Positions 1-12,172 of a stretch of DNA of 64,000 nucleotides are shown one piece after another; position 1 is the first letter of the stretch, and every line of letters starts with the position of its first letter. This DNA is from Thermococcus stetteri (lineage in GTDB: Archaea > Methanobacteriota_B > Thermococci > Thermococcales > Thermococcaceae): assembly GCF_017873335.1 (NCBI RefSeq), contig NZ_JAGGKB010000003.1, positions 210,542-274,541 on the forward strand, given 5' to 3'. The translations under genes and the position numbers were made by a program. The notes below the pieces were generated by a model, which was given only the letters and a program-made list of their open reading frames with translations, had not been told where the DNA came from and did no database searches.

Positions 1-4834
<4,834 letters not shown>

Positions 4835-4851
4835 CTTGAACCCTCCTTTTA

Positions 4852-4911
4852 TTGACGTATTAATGTAAAAAAATTCCATTTTTAAGGTTTGTTTTAACAT
4901 AAAAATGTCAA
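4852..4911 (-). promoter_or_regulatory. purL promoter with two phased palindromic operators
   Basis: On the plus strand TTGACGTATTAATGTAAA (4852-4869) and TTAACATAAAAATGTCAA (4894-4911) both fit TTnACnT-N4-AnGTnAA. Their starts are 42 bases apart, four helical turns. The TATA-like CTTAAAAAT of purL (4878-4886, minus strand) sits between them, and the proximal copy covers the expected transcription start. This geometry suggests a repressor binding the same helix face twice. The regulator is not identified. Confidence 0.65.
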
Positions 4912-4928
4912 ATAAAGAACCGTGGGAA

Positions 4929-5585
4929 CTAAACTCCAAACAGTATAGAAGGTATATCTGCGACCCGTTCGTCGGTGTAGTTTATGAAAGCTTTGAGAAG
5001 CCGGTAAATCTTGAATAACTTCTCCTCTTCTTTGTTCCGTGGCTGCTCACCCCTGTCAGCGCGGGAAAATACATCCACAATGTTAAAGCGCTCCGCGAGC
5101 ACCTTTGGAGTTACCTCCTCCATGAGCTCGTTTATGATGTAGTAGACGTTGAATGCCCCATCCGGGTTGGAGGGATAAAGCTTCCTGACGAGCGAGAATG
5201 CCTTCAGGATGGCCTTTTCCAGGTCTTCCGGCGAAAGTTCTTCCAGTGCCCTCAGGTATTCACTCCGGAGCCTCTTTACGACTTCATTATCCACATAACC
5301 GCACTTCCACAGCTCAACGTTCCTCAGAATTTTCCGCGGGTTCCTCACGTAGACTATCCCGTTGCTTCCATCTACTATGACATCGTCGCCCTCTCGTATT
5401 GCCTCCACGTCAACACCCACAACACATGGGATACCGAGCTCTCTGGCCATTATTGGGAGTCGGGGGACCATCGTGGTAAGAAAGGTTATGACGAGGATGG
5501 GCCCCACCCCCGATAGTATTTGAGCGGGGCTTTCCCTCAGAGTCCACAACTCCTTCTCAATCAAAGTTTTCACTCTGTTCTTCAT
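4929..5585 (-). CDS. Chimeric ORF: permease-like N-terminus joined to a truncated PEP-utilising mobile domain
   Basis: The ORF has 218 codons starting [20 protein letters not shown] behind GGGGGAGG. Residues 1-40 resemble the start of an ABC-2 permease (IEKEL, then a hydrophobic ILVITFLTT stretch). From about residue 46 the text is [20 protein letters not shown] and [13 protein letters not shown], the end of a PEP-utilising-enzyme mobile domain, followed by a helical tail. The segment that carries the catalytic His in that domain (a GG.(T/S)HAA-like stretch) is absent, and [11 protein letters not shown] stands there instead. A deletion that fused two genes, or loss inside one mobile-domain gene, would explain this. 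It is unlikely to be a functional phosphotransferase. It lies 94 bases upstream of purL in the same direction. Confidence 0.5.
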   Translation of the reverse strand: MKNRVKTLIEKELWTLRESPAQILSGVGPILVITFLTTMVPRLPIMARELGIPCVVGVDVEAIREGDDVIVDGSNGIVYVRNPRKILRNVELWKCGYVDNEVVKRLRSEYLRALEELSPEDLEKAILKAFSLVRKLYPSNPDGAFNVYYIINELMEEVTPKVLAERFNIVDVFSRADRGEQPRNKEEEKLFKIYRLLKAFINYTDERVADIPSILFGV

Positions 5586-5587
5586 TA

Positions 5588-5942
5588 TTCCTCCCCCTTG
5601 AAGAGGGCCTCGTCGAGGATTAATAACCCCTTGTCGGTTTTCAGGACAATGGCGTATGGCGTCGTGCAGTGAACGGTAGCCGTTCCGTACTCCGTCTTGA
5701 ACCTGCCTATCTTTTTGGATGGAAGGTTGATGCCTGAAATCCTGATACTTGATTACGGAATTCACGGGAATCCCACTGTCGAGAGCCTCGAGTATCCTGT
5801 ACCCCTTTGAGGAGAGTGGGAATCTAAAGATGACCTCGTTTCCCTTAACTTATGCTCGTTTTCATGTGAGAAATCGCAAGCACGACTATGACAATCGCCA
5901 GGGAAATAGCCAAAACTGAAGGGGATTGGGTTCATTTTTCAT
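5588..5942 (-). pseudogene. Frameshifted membrane-anchored PH-domain-like gene
   Basis: Reading the minus strand from ATG 5942 gives a good coding signal only if the frame changes at least three times. The pieces are MKNEPNPLQF, then a membrane segment (AISLAIVIVVLAISHMKTS), then NEVIFRFPLSSKGYRILEAL continuing through GIPVNSVIKYQDF, then INLPSKKIGRFKTEYGTATV through LLILDEALFKGEE before a stop at 5588. The combined product of about 115 residues looks like a single-pass protein with a bacterial-type PH domain. Its start overlaps the permease stop and its end abuts the chimeric ORF, so it belonged to a permease operon. The family assignment is my inference; the frame disruption is seen directly. 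Confidence 0.6.
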
Positions 5943-6370
5943 CTCCTCCCGAGGTATCTGCAGCTAATGACAAATCCCGCCAGCACAAAGGCCCACAACA
6001 GATACTTGCTGGGGAAGAACGGATAGAGGAGTATCATTGGGACAAGGAGCTTCTTTTCCTCTATCTCGGACATAAAGGTTACCATCGGGATAATGTCGGA
6101 CCCCGAAAGAAGGGCATACGGAAGGGTGGTGAGAAGTTTGAAAAGTACCCTCCCGAGGGCAATGTCACAGAGCGTTAGGGGAAGGGGGAGAAACTTCCCA
6201 GGAGGATTTCTTATCTCTTCCTCAACGCTCACCACGCCTACCCATACCAGGCCAAAAACATAGGGTAGAAGGGAATGGATAAAGAAGGATGGAAGTGTAA
6301 GGACGAGGTAGGGAAGGTAGTGCCTCCAGTACTTGACGAACATAAACCTGCAGAACGTCAGGAAAATCAT
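5939..6370 (-). CDS. ABC-2-type permease-like membrane protein
   Basis: The 143-residue protein has about four hydrophobic segments (YLPYLVLTLPSFFIHSLLPY, FGLVWVGVVSV, LLVPMILLYP, LLWAFVLAGFVISC). The stretch VSVEEEIRNPPGKFLPLPLT followed by LGRVLFK resembles the conserved cytoplasmic loop of ABC-2 permeases, where an E-rich segment and a LP...LGK pattern precede a helix. It is shorter than a usual permease of that class, so it may be a half-size or eroded member. ATG 6370 is chosen because AGGAATTGGG precedes it and the stop of the small upstream ORF overlaps it. The neighbouring PH-domain gene is broken, so the system may be inactive. Confidence 0.5.
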   Translation of the reverse strand: MIFLTFCRFMFVKYWRHYLPYLVLTLPSFFIHSLLPYVFGLVWVGVVSVEEEIRNPPGKFLPLPLTLCDIALGRVLFKLLTTLPYALLSGSDIIPMVTFMSEIEEKKLLVPMILLYPFFPSKYLLWAFVLAGFVISCRYLGRR

Positions 6371-6522
6371 CCCAATTCCTCCTTTTTGAGACTGATTCCA
6401 CATACCACCCCGGCCCCCATTAGGAGAGCCCCGATACCCCACGCAAGGATGACTGCGTTGAAGGGGGAGATGAAAAAGAAGCCCCCTATTATGGCAACCA
6501 TCATTGCGATGGCGGAAATCAT
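6367..6522 (-). CDS. Small two-helix membrane protein
   Basis: A 51-residue ORF (starting MISAIAMMVAIIGGFFFISP) contains two hydrophobic helices and a short charged C-terminus (SLKKEELG). Its stop overlaps the start of the permease-like gene as ATGA, a typical sign of coupled translation. The ribosome site is weak, and the left end of the mobile-element remnant begins only about 20 bases upstream, so its original promoter or N-terminus may have been lost. I do not recognise the family. Confidence 0.4.
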   Translation of the reverse strand: MISAIAMMVAIIGGFFFISPFNAVILAWGIGALLMGAGVVCGISLKKEELG

Positions 6523-6540
6523 CTTTACTTTTTTCTTCTG

Positions 6541-6941
6541 AAAGCCTTGCCCTTTAGGGCGGGGATGCAGTAAACCGCCCAACAGCCTTTCAACAGTCAA
6601 AACCCTTTTAAACTTTGGAGTTTAGTAGGGTCTCGAAGAGACCACTCAAAACAACCCGATGAGATGAGGGGTTTCATCGTGTCCTCCCGCTTTGGGAGGA
6701 AGACGCCGGCAGGCGTCCCTGAAGGACTGCCCGTTTGGGCAGTCAAGAACTGGAGTTCGGTCTCTAAGCGATAACCCCAATCCGGCTTTGGCCGGTAGGG
6801 GTAACGGGCACAAGACCGTGCCCTCGGGCTGAACCGAAACCGGCAACGGGAGTAGGAAATGAGTGCCCGTAAACCGAACCGCCCGCTGGCGAGGGGTTAA
6901 TTCGCTGGAACCCTCGCCCTTCAAGGCGGGAAGGAGGTCAG
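6541..6941. mobile_element. IS200/IS605-like remnant (terminal hairpins and guide-RNA-like 3' region, no transposase)
   Basis: About 400 bases without a convincing ORF are bounded by similar hairpins, GCCTTGCCCTTTAGGGCGGG near 6545 and CCCTCGCCCTTCAAGGCGGG near 6911. The interior is a run of stem-loops: CTCCCGCTTTGGGAG, CTGCCCGTTTGGGCAG, CCGGCTTTGGCCGG and GGGCACAAGACCGTGCCC. This looks like the right-end region of IS200/IS605 elements, where the 3' end of tnpB overlaps a structured guide (omega) RNA. No tnpA or intact tnpB is present, so this is a deletion derivative or a MITE. A similar end occurs at the right edge of the window. The family call is inferred from pattern and not from a search. 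Confidence 0.5.
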
Positions 6942-6944
6942 CCG

Positions 6945-7198
6945 GATGTTCCCGTGGTCATTGAATACCATGGAGAAAAGTGCTCCGGGCGTTTAAGGGC
7001 CAAACCTCAAGGTAAGATCACCGCGAAGTTCACCGTTGAGGAAGCCTCCCTCAACAGGCGCTCCGGTGAGACTTTTGAACTTGGGAAGTTGGCAATTTCA
7101 CTCTGCTCGTCCACGTGAACGAGGCTGATAACTATACATTCACAGTCGAAGGGAACAACAACGAACGGCTTTCGAGTGGAGGGCTTGTGGTTGGTTAG
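6945..7198 (+). pseudogene. Truncated, frameshifted beta-rich protein remnant
   Basis: Directly after the mobile-element remnant the plus strand reads DVPVVIEYHGEKCSGRLRAK and KITAKFTVEEASLNRRSGET, then needs a one-base shift near 7083 to continue VGNFTLLVHVNEADNYTFTV through LSSGGLVVG before a stop at 7198. The alternating hydrophobic pattern suggests an extracellular beta domain. There is no start codon or signal peptide, so the 5' part was probably removed when the element inserted or decayed. The family is not recognised. Its end overlaps the end of the convergent PIN gene. Confidence 0.45.
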
Positions 7199-8175
7199 CC
7201 CTCCATAATTTTTCTTAGCTTCCTGCAGAGGTCCAGATGAAAGAGGAACTTTTTCATAAGGCTGTGGCTTCTGAAAACCAGCTTAAGCTCGTTCAGCCTC
7301 TTCTTCCCCCCAAACTCTCCGTAGACAAGTGTCCCGTTCACCTCGACCAGGCCAAAGACGGCAGCGAGGTTGAAGATAAGAGTCCTAAGCTGGTAGGCGG
7401 AGACCTCGTGGGTGCTAAGCCTTGCCGTTGGGTATTCAAAGTAGAAGTATTCTAGGCCCTCTATCCTAGCGACGTCCGTTATGGCAAGGTCTGCTGTCAG
7501 AAATACCACCATGGCAGGGCTCATCTCGTCGTAGTGCTTGAGGGTCTTCACTATGCGTTCGTCGTTGTTGTGGCCCTCTCCATAGCGCTCCACAACGATG
7601 ATCCTGTCCCTCAGCGCTTCAAATTCCTTTAGGGCAATGTAGGAGGCTTTTCTGGCTTTCTTCGTCCTCCTGTTGCTCAGCTCACGAAGGAGGTGGCCGT
7701 TTTTGACGTTGTCCATAATCTCATGGAGGTAGCTTGAGTGGTACTTGTAGTTCATGGCACTCTCTATCTCGTTTTTAACGTCCTCGGCGACGACAATATG
7801 ATAGCCATCGAGGGGTCTGTAGTTGGATATAAAGCGGTGGTAGAATATGTTGGTGTCGGGGGAGAACACAACTCCCTTTCTAAGAAACTGGTACAGCTCC
7901 AGCATCTCCTTGAAGTCGTCTATGTTGTCGTACATGATCACCCCAGAGGAGATAAACGCCTCGTAGAAGTCGGAGTAAGAAGGCAGTTCAGGGTGCCTGA
8001 CGTGGAAGTCCCGTTTTTCGGCTTTCACATCCACAATGTAGCCCCTCTCAAATGGTCTAGCAGTGAACAGGAGTGTGTTGTAAATCGGGTAGTGAACTCT
8101 AATTTGATCCCTCTCCTGGATTAAGTTGATGAGTATCTGAAGCTCGGGCTTTTCGATAACGACTTCACCTGCCAT
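7195..8175 (-). CDS. PIN-domain nuclease partner of a CARF protein
   Basis: The 326-residue protein has an N-terminal region of about 100 residues of unknown type, then a PIN-like nuclease domain. Visible acidic motifs are FSPDTNIFYH (Asp near 107), EDVKNEIE (Glu near 136), NNDERIV and VVFLTADLAITDVAR, the order expected for a PIN metal site. PIN domains are usually metal-dependent ribonucleases. ATG 8175 is preferred over the upstream GTG because GGTGGGGAGA precedes it. It overlaps the CARF gene by 11 bases, so the two proteins are made together, and the obvious hypothesis is that the CARF protein senses a cyclic oligonucleotide and controls this nuclease. That link is inference. Confidence 0.7.
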   Translation of the reverse strand: MAGEVVIEKPELQILINLIQERDQIRVHYPIYNTLLFTARPFERGYIVDVKAEKRDFHVRHPELPSYSDFYEAFISSGVIMYDNIDDFKEMLELYQFLRKGVVFSPDTNIFYHRFISNYRPLDGYHIVVAEDVKNEIESAMNYKYHSSYLHEIMDNVKNGHLLRELSNRRTKKARKASYIALKEFEALRDRIIVVERYGEGHNNDERIVKTLKHYDEMSPAMVVFLTADLAITDVARIEGLEYFYFEYPTARLSTHEVSAYQLRTLIFNLAAVFGLVEVNGTLVYGEFGGKKRLNELKLVFRSHSLMKKFLFHLDLCRKLRKIMEG

Positions 8176-8638
8176 TCTCCCCACCCAGAAAGTTCTTGAG
8201 GACCTGCATATGTTTTGGAAGCATCATATAGGGCCTGTTTGGGAACTGGACGTCGAGGAGGGCCATGTAAAGGATCTCCCTAACTTTAGATTCCCTGCTG
8301 TGGATTATCGCGGCAGCAACCAGTGCTTTCCTCCCAGAGGTCATGTTGAGGACTATGTCGCCGTCCTTCTCTGTCAGCTCAGAGAACAGGTTTTTCAAGA
8401 CCCTGTCCGCCTCCTTGAAGTCGTCATCGGGTATGACGAGGGTTTTAACTTCGGGCGAAAAACCATACGCCTCTGATATCGCCTTTATAGCCTCTGTTAT
8501 TTTTGGAAGGTTGTGTGAGTATCTGCTCTCAGTCACGATGTATACTTCCTTAGGCCGCTCCTCCCTCATTACTGAGGCGTAATAGGTGTTTACCAGCGCC
8601 CAGGGAGTTCTTCCGAGGAGGGCTATGTGGACGCTCAT
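8165..8638 (-). CDS. Stand-alone CARF-domain protein
   Basis: The 157-residue protein has the layout of a CRISPR-associated Rossmann fold. It begins MSVHIALLGRTPWALVNTYY (first strand and helix), continues with EVYIVTESRY, and later carries DIVLNMTSGRKALVAAAII, the fourth-strand motif that is typically (L/V)N(I/M)T(G/S)G(T/R)K in CARF domains and lines the cyclic-oligoadenylate pocket. No effector domain is fused; the only candidate is the PIN protein encoded next. It starts in a 4-base overlap with the DUF2284 gene. No CRISPR array or cas gene lies within this window. A ring-nuclease or non-CRISPR sensor role cannot be excluded. Confidence 0.75.
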   Translation of the reverse strand: MSVHIALLGRTPWALVNTYYASVMREERPKEVYIVTESRYSHNLPKITEAIKAISEAYGFSPEVKTLVIPDDDFKEADRVLKNLFSELTEKDGDIVLNMTSGRKALVAAAIIHSRESKVREILYMALLDVQFPNRPYMMLPKHMQVLKNFLGGENGR

Positions 8639-9096
8639 TCGACCATCACCATCCCGTAGAGGACGCTTTCTGAGAAGTCTATATCAACGATCGAGCTTAT
8701 CTCTATTCCAATAGCGTCTATGCTCGGCCTCACCTTCTCCGGCATCCTGCAGGGTTCTCCCCTCTCAAAAGGGCAGTCATCGCACAGGTTGCAGTTCCCT
8801 GGGAAGAGGGCCATTGCGTAGAGCTTCCCCTTCTTGAAAAGCTCCGCTTCTTTCTTCAGAAGCCACAGGAGGACTTTCCTCTTCTCGGCCTCAAACTCAT
8901 CCATATCGATCTCAAACTTCACGAGAAGCGCCTTTTTGAAAGACCTTGTCCATTCCTTGGCCTCGTGCCAGTCAGGGGCATATGGCGGGCAGTTTGGCCT
9001 TTTCCCATACATTGGACAGGCCCTGCACTTCCACACCGGCCTCGGCGAGACGGTTATCTTCTCCGCTGGAATCTCCCTCTCCCATACTACTCGCAT
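8635..9096 (-). CDS. DUF2284 cysteine-rich metal-binding protein
   Basis: The 153-residue protein carries two Cys clusters, KCRACPMYGKRPNCPPYAPD near residue 23 and NCNLCDDCPFERGEPCRMPE near residue 103. This is the signature of the DUF2284 family, small soluble proteins predicted to bind metal or an Fe-S cluster. Its biochemical role is not established. It is the first gene of a tight three-gene operon with the CARF and PIN genes (4-base overlap with CARF). The link to the nuclease pair could be functional or merely transcriptional. Confidence 0.7.
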   Translation of the reverse strand: MRVVWEREIPAEKITVSPRPVWKCRACPMYGKRPNCPPYAPDWHEAKEWTRSFKKALLVKFEIDMDEFEAEKRKVLLWLLKKEAELFKKGKLYAMALFPGNCNLCDDCPFERGEPCRMPEKVRPSIDAIGIEISSIVDIDFSESVLYGMVMVE

Positions 9097-9161
9097 TTTT
9101 GCCCACAGAAGAGAGTATGAATAAAGAGGTTAAAATCGTTTATGCCGTCTGCGTTCTTGGA

Positions 9162-9832
9162 TCAATATTTGAGGGTAACGATCATGCCGTCAAGAGTCCT
9201 GTTCATAGACTTAACAACGGACATCACAAACTCTTCCTCTGTCTTTGAGACTCTAACCACAGTGGTTGCTATTTCCTCAACGAGGGGGAGGATAAAATGC
9301 TTATCCCCCTCTATCAAGTCCTTATTTAGGAAATATAACGCGATCCTGCGCTCATCTCCAGTGTAAGTCAGGATTGTGTTGGCTATGCTCATGACCTCCC
9401 TGAAATTGGACAGCAGAAACAGTTTTTCAAGTCCGAGGATGACATCAATGAGCCTCCCGCCTTTTAGGACAGAGTTAAAGGCCTCGCTGTATTCCTTGAA
9501 CCAAATTACATAGTCCTTGCTGGGCCGGATGTATTTGAGTATCTTACCGATATTTTGGTGTCCGCCCTCTTTGATTACCGCCATCTCATCCAAAAAAGAC
9601 ACATCGAGTCCTGCCAATTTGAGGTGAACCCTGTGTAGGTAAAGTGTGTCTAAAATATCCTCAGAAATATCCTCAGATAACAATGCGATACCCCTTGTTC
9701 CTTGCCCACTTGAGAGCATAATATAGGCCGAGTGCCGGGGATGTTAGTGAGTCATGCTCAACAACGACGGTCTCTCCAAACTGTATGCTATCCCAAATTC
9801 TTTCAACCTCTGATATTGGGAATCACTCTCAT
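9162..9832 (-). pseudogene. DUF257-family gene with frameshift, nonsense codon and 12-bp duplication
   Basis: DUF257 is a Thermococcales-enriched family of unknown function. The upstream part (ISEVERIWDSIQFGETVVVE through LYYALKWARNKGYRIVI) is in one frame and hits TGA at 9675. The remainder (DILDTLYLHRVHLKLAGLDV through KEGGHQNIGKILKYI to the end) is in another. At the break AATATCCTCAGA is repeated in tandem (9654-9677), and one extra base is needed to explain the shift. No good start codon matches the first frame: the nearest ATG (9832) is out of frame. An ORF from ATG 9719 exists, but its first dozen residues are not family-like. This is probably inactive. Confidence 0.7.
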
Positions 9833-9937
9833 ACTAACTACTAGTTGAGGACTAAAAGAAGAATTTGATAAATGATGATTTAAATGTTTCGATTGTCCTT
9901 TTATAAAATTGAAATAAAAATGTGTCAGCTATATGCA

Positions 9938-10660
9938 CTAATCCATGAGCCTGCCGCCGTTGACGTCCACCAGCTCTCCAGTAACGTGGTCGTTCTCGAG
10001 GAGGAAGATAACTGCGTGGGCTATGTCCTCGGGCTTCGCTATCTCCCCCGTTAGGGAGAGCTTCCTGAGCTTCTCCTTTATCTCGGGGCTTATCAGCCCC
10101 GTGTCCACCGGACCTGGTGCGACCGCGTTCACGAGTATGTTGGGAGCGAGGTGTCTCGCGAGGTTGAAGGTCAGAGCTATCAGCCCGCCCTTCGAGGCCG
10201 CGTAGTGCGGCCCGACGGTTCCGCCGTCCTTGCCCGCTATCGAGGCTATGTTCACGATCTTGCCCTTCTTCATATACCTGAGCACTTCCTGAGTAACTAT
10301 GAAGGCCCCCTTGAGGTTCACGCCGAGAACGTTATCCCAGTCCTCATCTGTTACATCCATTGGCTTCAGGGCCTTTCCGAGTATTCCCGCGTTGTTGACG
10401 AGAATGTCTATCCCGCCGAAGCGCTTGACGACCTTCTCCACCATCGCCCTAACTTCTTCCCTGTTCCTCACGTCGGCCTTCACTATCATTGCCTCCGCTC
10501 CGGCCTCCCTGCAGAGCCTCTCGGTTTCCCTCGCTCCCTCCTCGTCGTGGGCGTAGTTTATGGCAACCTTTGCCTCCTTCTTCGCGAGGGCAACCGCTAT
10601 GGCCCTACCAATCCCCCTCGAGGCTCCGGTAACGAGGGCAGCTTTTCCGGCCAGCTCCAT
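9938..10660 (-). CDS. Short-chain dehydrogenase/reductase (FabG-like)
   Basis: The 240-residue protein is a classical SDR: TGASRGIG at residues 11-18 for NAD(P) binding, NNAG in strand 4, the catalytic Ser region IASIAG, the YAASK active-site motif, and VAPGPVDT after it. It resembles 3-oxoacyl-ACP reductase, but archaea lack a conventional fatty-acid synthase, so the substrate is open (sugar, alcohol or ketone). It is transcribed alone, and the divergent neighbour is a PEBP lipoprotein. The ATG is followed by normal Thermococcus codon use. Confidence 0.85.
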   Translation of the reverse strand: MELAGKAALVTGASRGIGRAIAVALAKKEAKVAINYAHDEEGARETERLCREAGAEAMIVKADVRNREEVRAMVEKVVKRFGGIDILVNNAGILGKALKPMDVTDEDWDNVLGVNLKGAFIVTQEVLRYMKKGKIVNIASIAGKDGGTVGPHYAASKGGLIALTFNLARHLAPNILVNAVAPGPVDTGLISPEIKEKLRKLSLTGEIAKPEDIAHAVIFLLENDHVTGELVDVNGGRLMD

Positions 10661-10728
10661 AGTATCACCGGATAACTTTCAGTGATTCAATCCAAAAACC
10701 TTTTATCCTCAACAGCGTAACTAAAACC

Positions 10729-11277
10729 ATGAGGAGGTTGCTCCCGCTGTTGCTGACCGTATTGGTTGTTGCTTCGGGATGCATCTCCGGAGGGGGTGGG
10801 AAAATGGAGAAAACCCTTGAGGTAGGCTCCGTCTTCCACGACGGAGATTTTATACCGAAGGAGTACACCTGCGAAGGCGACGATACAAACCCGCCGATTT
10901 ATATCGGAAACATTCCAAGTGAGGCCAAGAGCCTCGTCGTCATAGTTGACGACCCGGATGCGCCCGCTGGAACCTTCACCCACTGGATAGCATGGAACAT
11001 TCCGCCCGTTGGGGAGGTGCCTTCCTGGATACCGAAGAAGGCCGAGACCGACGAGCCGATACACATCGTCCAGGGGAAGAACGACTTCGGCAAGATAGGC
11101 TACAACGGCCCATGCCCGCCGAGGGGACACGGGGTTCACCACTATCACTTCAAGGTATACGCCCTCGATACAGAGCTCCACCTCAAGCCCGGTTCATCGA
11201 GGAAAGAACTGGAGAAGGCCATGGAGGGTCACGTCATAGCCTGGGGTGAGATAGTCGGCCTCTACGAGAGGAAGTGA
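10729..11277 (+). CDS. YbhB/YbcL (PEBP) family lipoprotein
   Basis: The 182-residue protein begins with a lipoprotein signal (LLPLLLTVLVVASGC, Cys18) and a Gly-rich linker. It is followed by the phosphatidylethanolamine-binding-protein fold: YTCEGDDTNPP, VDDPDAPAGTFTHWIAWNIP and GYNGPCPPRGHGVHHYHFKV are the conserved ligand-site motifs. The family is related to eukaryotic Raf kinase inhibitor protein, but the archaeal substrate is unknown. The product should be anchored outside the cell membrane. It is a single gene with a short intergenic region to the SDR gene. Confidence 0.9.
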   Translation: MRRLLPLLLTVLVVASGCISGGGGKMEKTLEVGSVFHDGDFIPKEYTCEGDDTNPPIYIGNIPSEAKSLVVIVDDPDAPAGTFTHWIAWNIPPVGEVPSWIPKKAETDEPIHIVQGKNDFGKIGYNGPCPPRGHGVHHYHFKVYALDTELHLKPGSSRKELEKAMEGHVIAWGEIVGLYERK

Positions 11278-11283
11278 GGCCAC

Positions 11284-11535
11284 TCATTTTTCCATCAACT
11301 TTACCACCAGGTTGATGCCGCTCTGGAACGCTGAGAGAAAGTTCAGCGTGAAGAATATCCAGTCACCTATTATCCAAGAGTAGATCGTTAGCAGGCTCGC
11401 CGCGAGTACGTAGATTATTACGAACTCCAGATTCAGCGGGCAGTGGCGCTTTCTTACTGTCTCAACGGTCTGGGGTACCCATGAGCTGACCAGCAGGAGC
11501 ATTCCTAGAAGTCCTATTATCTCTCCACCGTTCAT
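11284..11535 (-). CDS. PQ-loop / SemiSWEET-like small membrane protein
   Basis: The 83-residue protein (starting MNGGEIIGLLGMLLLVSSWV) has three hydrophobic helices with VPQTVE at the end of the first, the PQ motif of the MtN3/SemiSWEET fold. Members of this fold dimerise to transport sugars or other small solutes; the substrate here cannot be read. ATG 11535 follows GGGTGAG and is preferred to a GTG three codons upstream. It converges on the PEBP gene with a 6-base gap. Confidence 0.7.
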   Translation of the reverse strand: MNGGEIIGLLGMLLLVSSWVPQTVETVRKRHCPLNLEFVIIYVLAASLLTIYSWIIGDWIFFTLNFLSAFQSGINLVVKLMEK

Positions 11536-11635
11536 CTCTCTCACCCAGCCCAGAAAAGGAAAGGCCTAAAAAAGCCTTATGGAAGGATTCTTGTAAAATT
11601 CCTTCTGCAAAGTACGGATATTTGAAAAAAGAAAG

Positions 11636-12100
11636 TTAAAGCTTGTTGGCGAGCCTCGAAGTCGCCCAGGTCTTAACGTCCTCGTCAAGGATGTTATCTA
11701 TAATCCCCATAGCCCGGGCGATCTCTCCCCTCTCGGCTAGCTTCAGGGCGACTTCTGCCTCGACTTTTGCCCTGTTTGATATGTCAGATATGTACTCTGC
11801 TATTTTCAGGGCGTCGTCGATCTTTCCAAGTTCAAGGAGATCAAAGGCAAGACTCATAAGAGTCTTGGTGCTCTCATCCTGGCTGGTAACGTTCATAGCG
11901 ACCTCTACCGCCCTATTAAGTGCTGTAGAATAGTCTTCGCCCGCTTTGATTAGTTCAACTACAATCTGGTTCAGGGCCATTGACTTGACCTTGGTATCGG
12001 GAATTTTTTCAACAAGGTCTAGGGCCTCATTGAACCTGTGCGCATTTAGGAGTTTTATGACCCCCTCATAAAGCGCTCTGGAGCGGTACCATTCCTGCAT
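11636..12100 (-). CDS. Alpha-helical repeat (TPR-like) protein
   Basis: The 154-residue soluble protein is built of helical pairs: ALDLVEKIPDTKVKSMALNQ, TLMSLAFDLLELGKIDDALK and VALKLAERGEIARAMGII look like degenerate TPR units of about 35 residues. Such proteins usually mediate protein contacts. No catalytic motif is visible, and I do not recognise a specific family. It is transcribed alone, divergent from the thioredoxin-like lipoprotein. Confidence 0.6.
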   Translation of the reverse strand: MQEWYRSRALYEGVIKLLNAHRFNEALDLVEKIPDTKVKSMALNQIVVELIKAGEDYSTALNRAVEVAMNVTSQDESTKTLMSLAFDLLELGKIDDALKIAEYISDISNRAKVEAEVALKLAERGEIARAMGIIDNILDEDVKTWATSRLANKL

Positions 12101-12172
12101 TAAATTCCCCCCTCAACTTTTAACGCCCAAAGTTTATAATGTCTTCTCCGCTTTAATTGCACGGGTGATTTA

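Noticed and set aside
4835..4939. Upstream start for purL adding 35 residues
   Set aside because: The extension overlaps the promoter/operators and lacks a ribosome site; the ATG at 4834 has a strong one.
6646..6924. Minus-strand 92-codon ORF inside the element remnant
   Set aside because: It runs through perfect stem-loops, is rich in Pro/Leu/Arg from GC-rich palindromes and has no recognisable domain.
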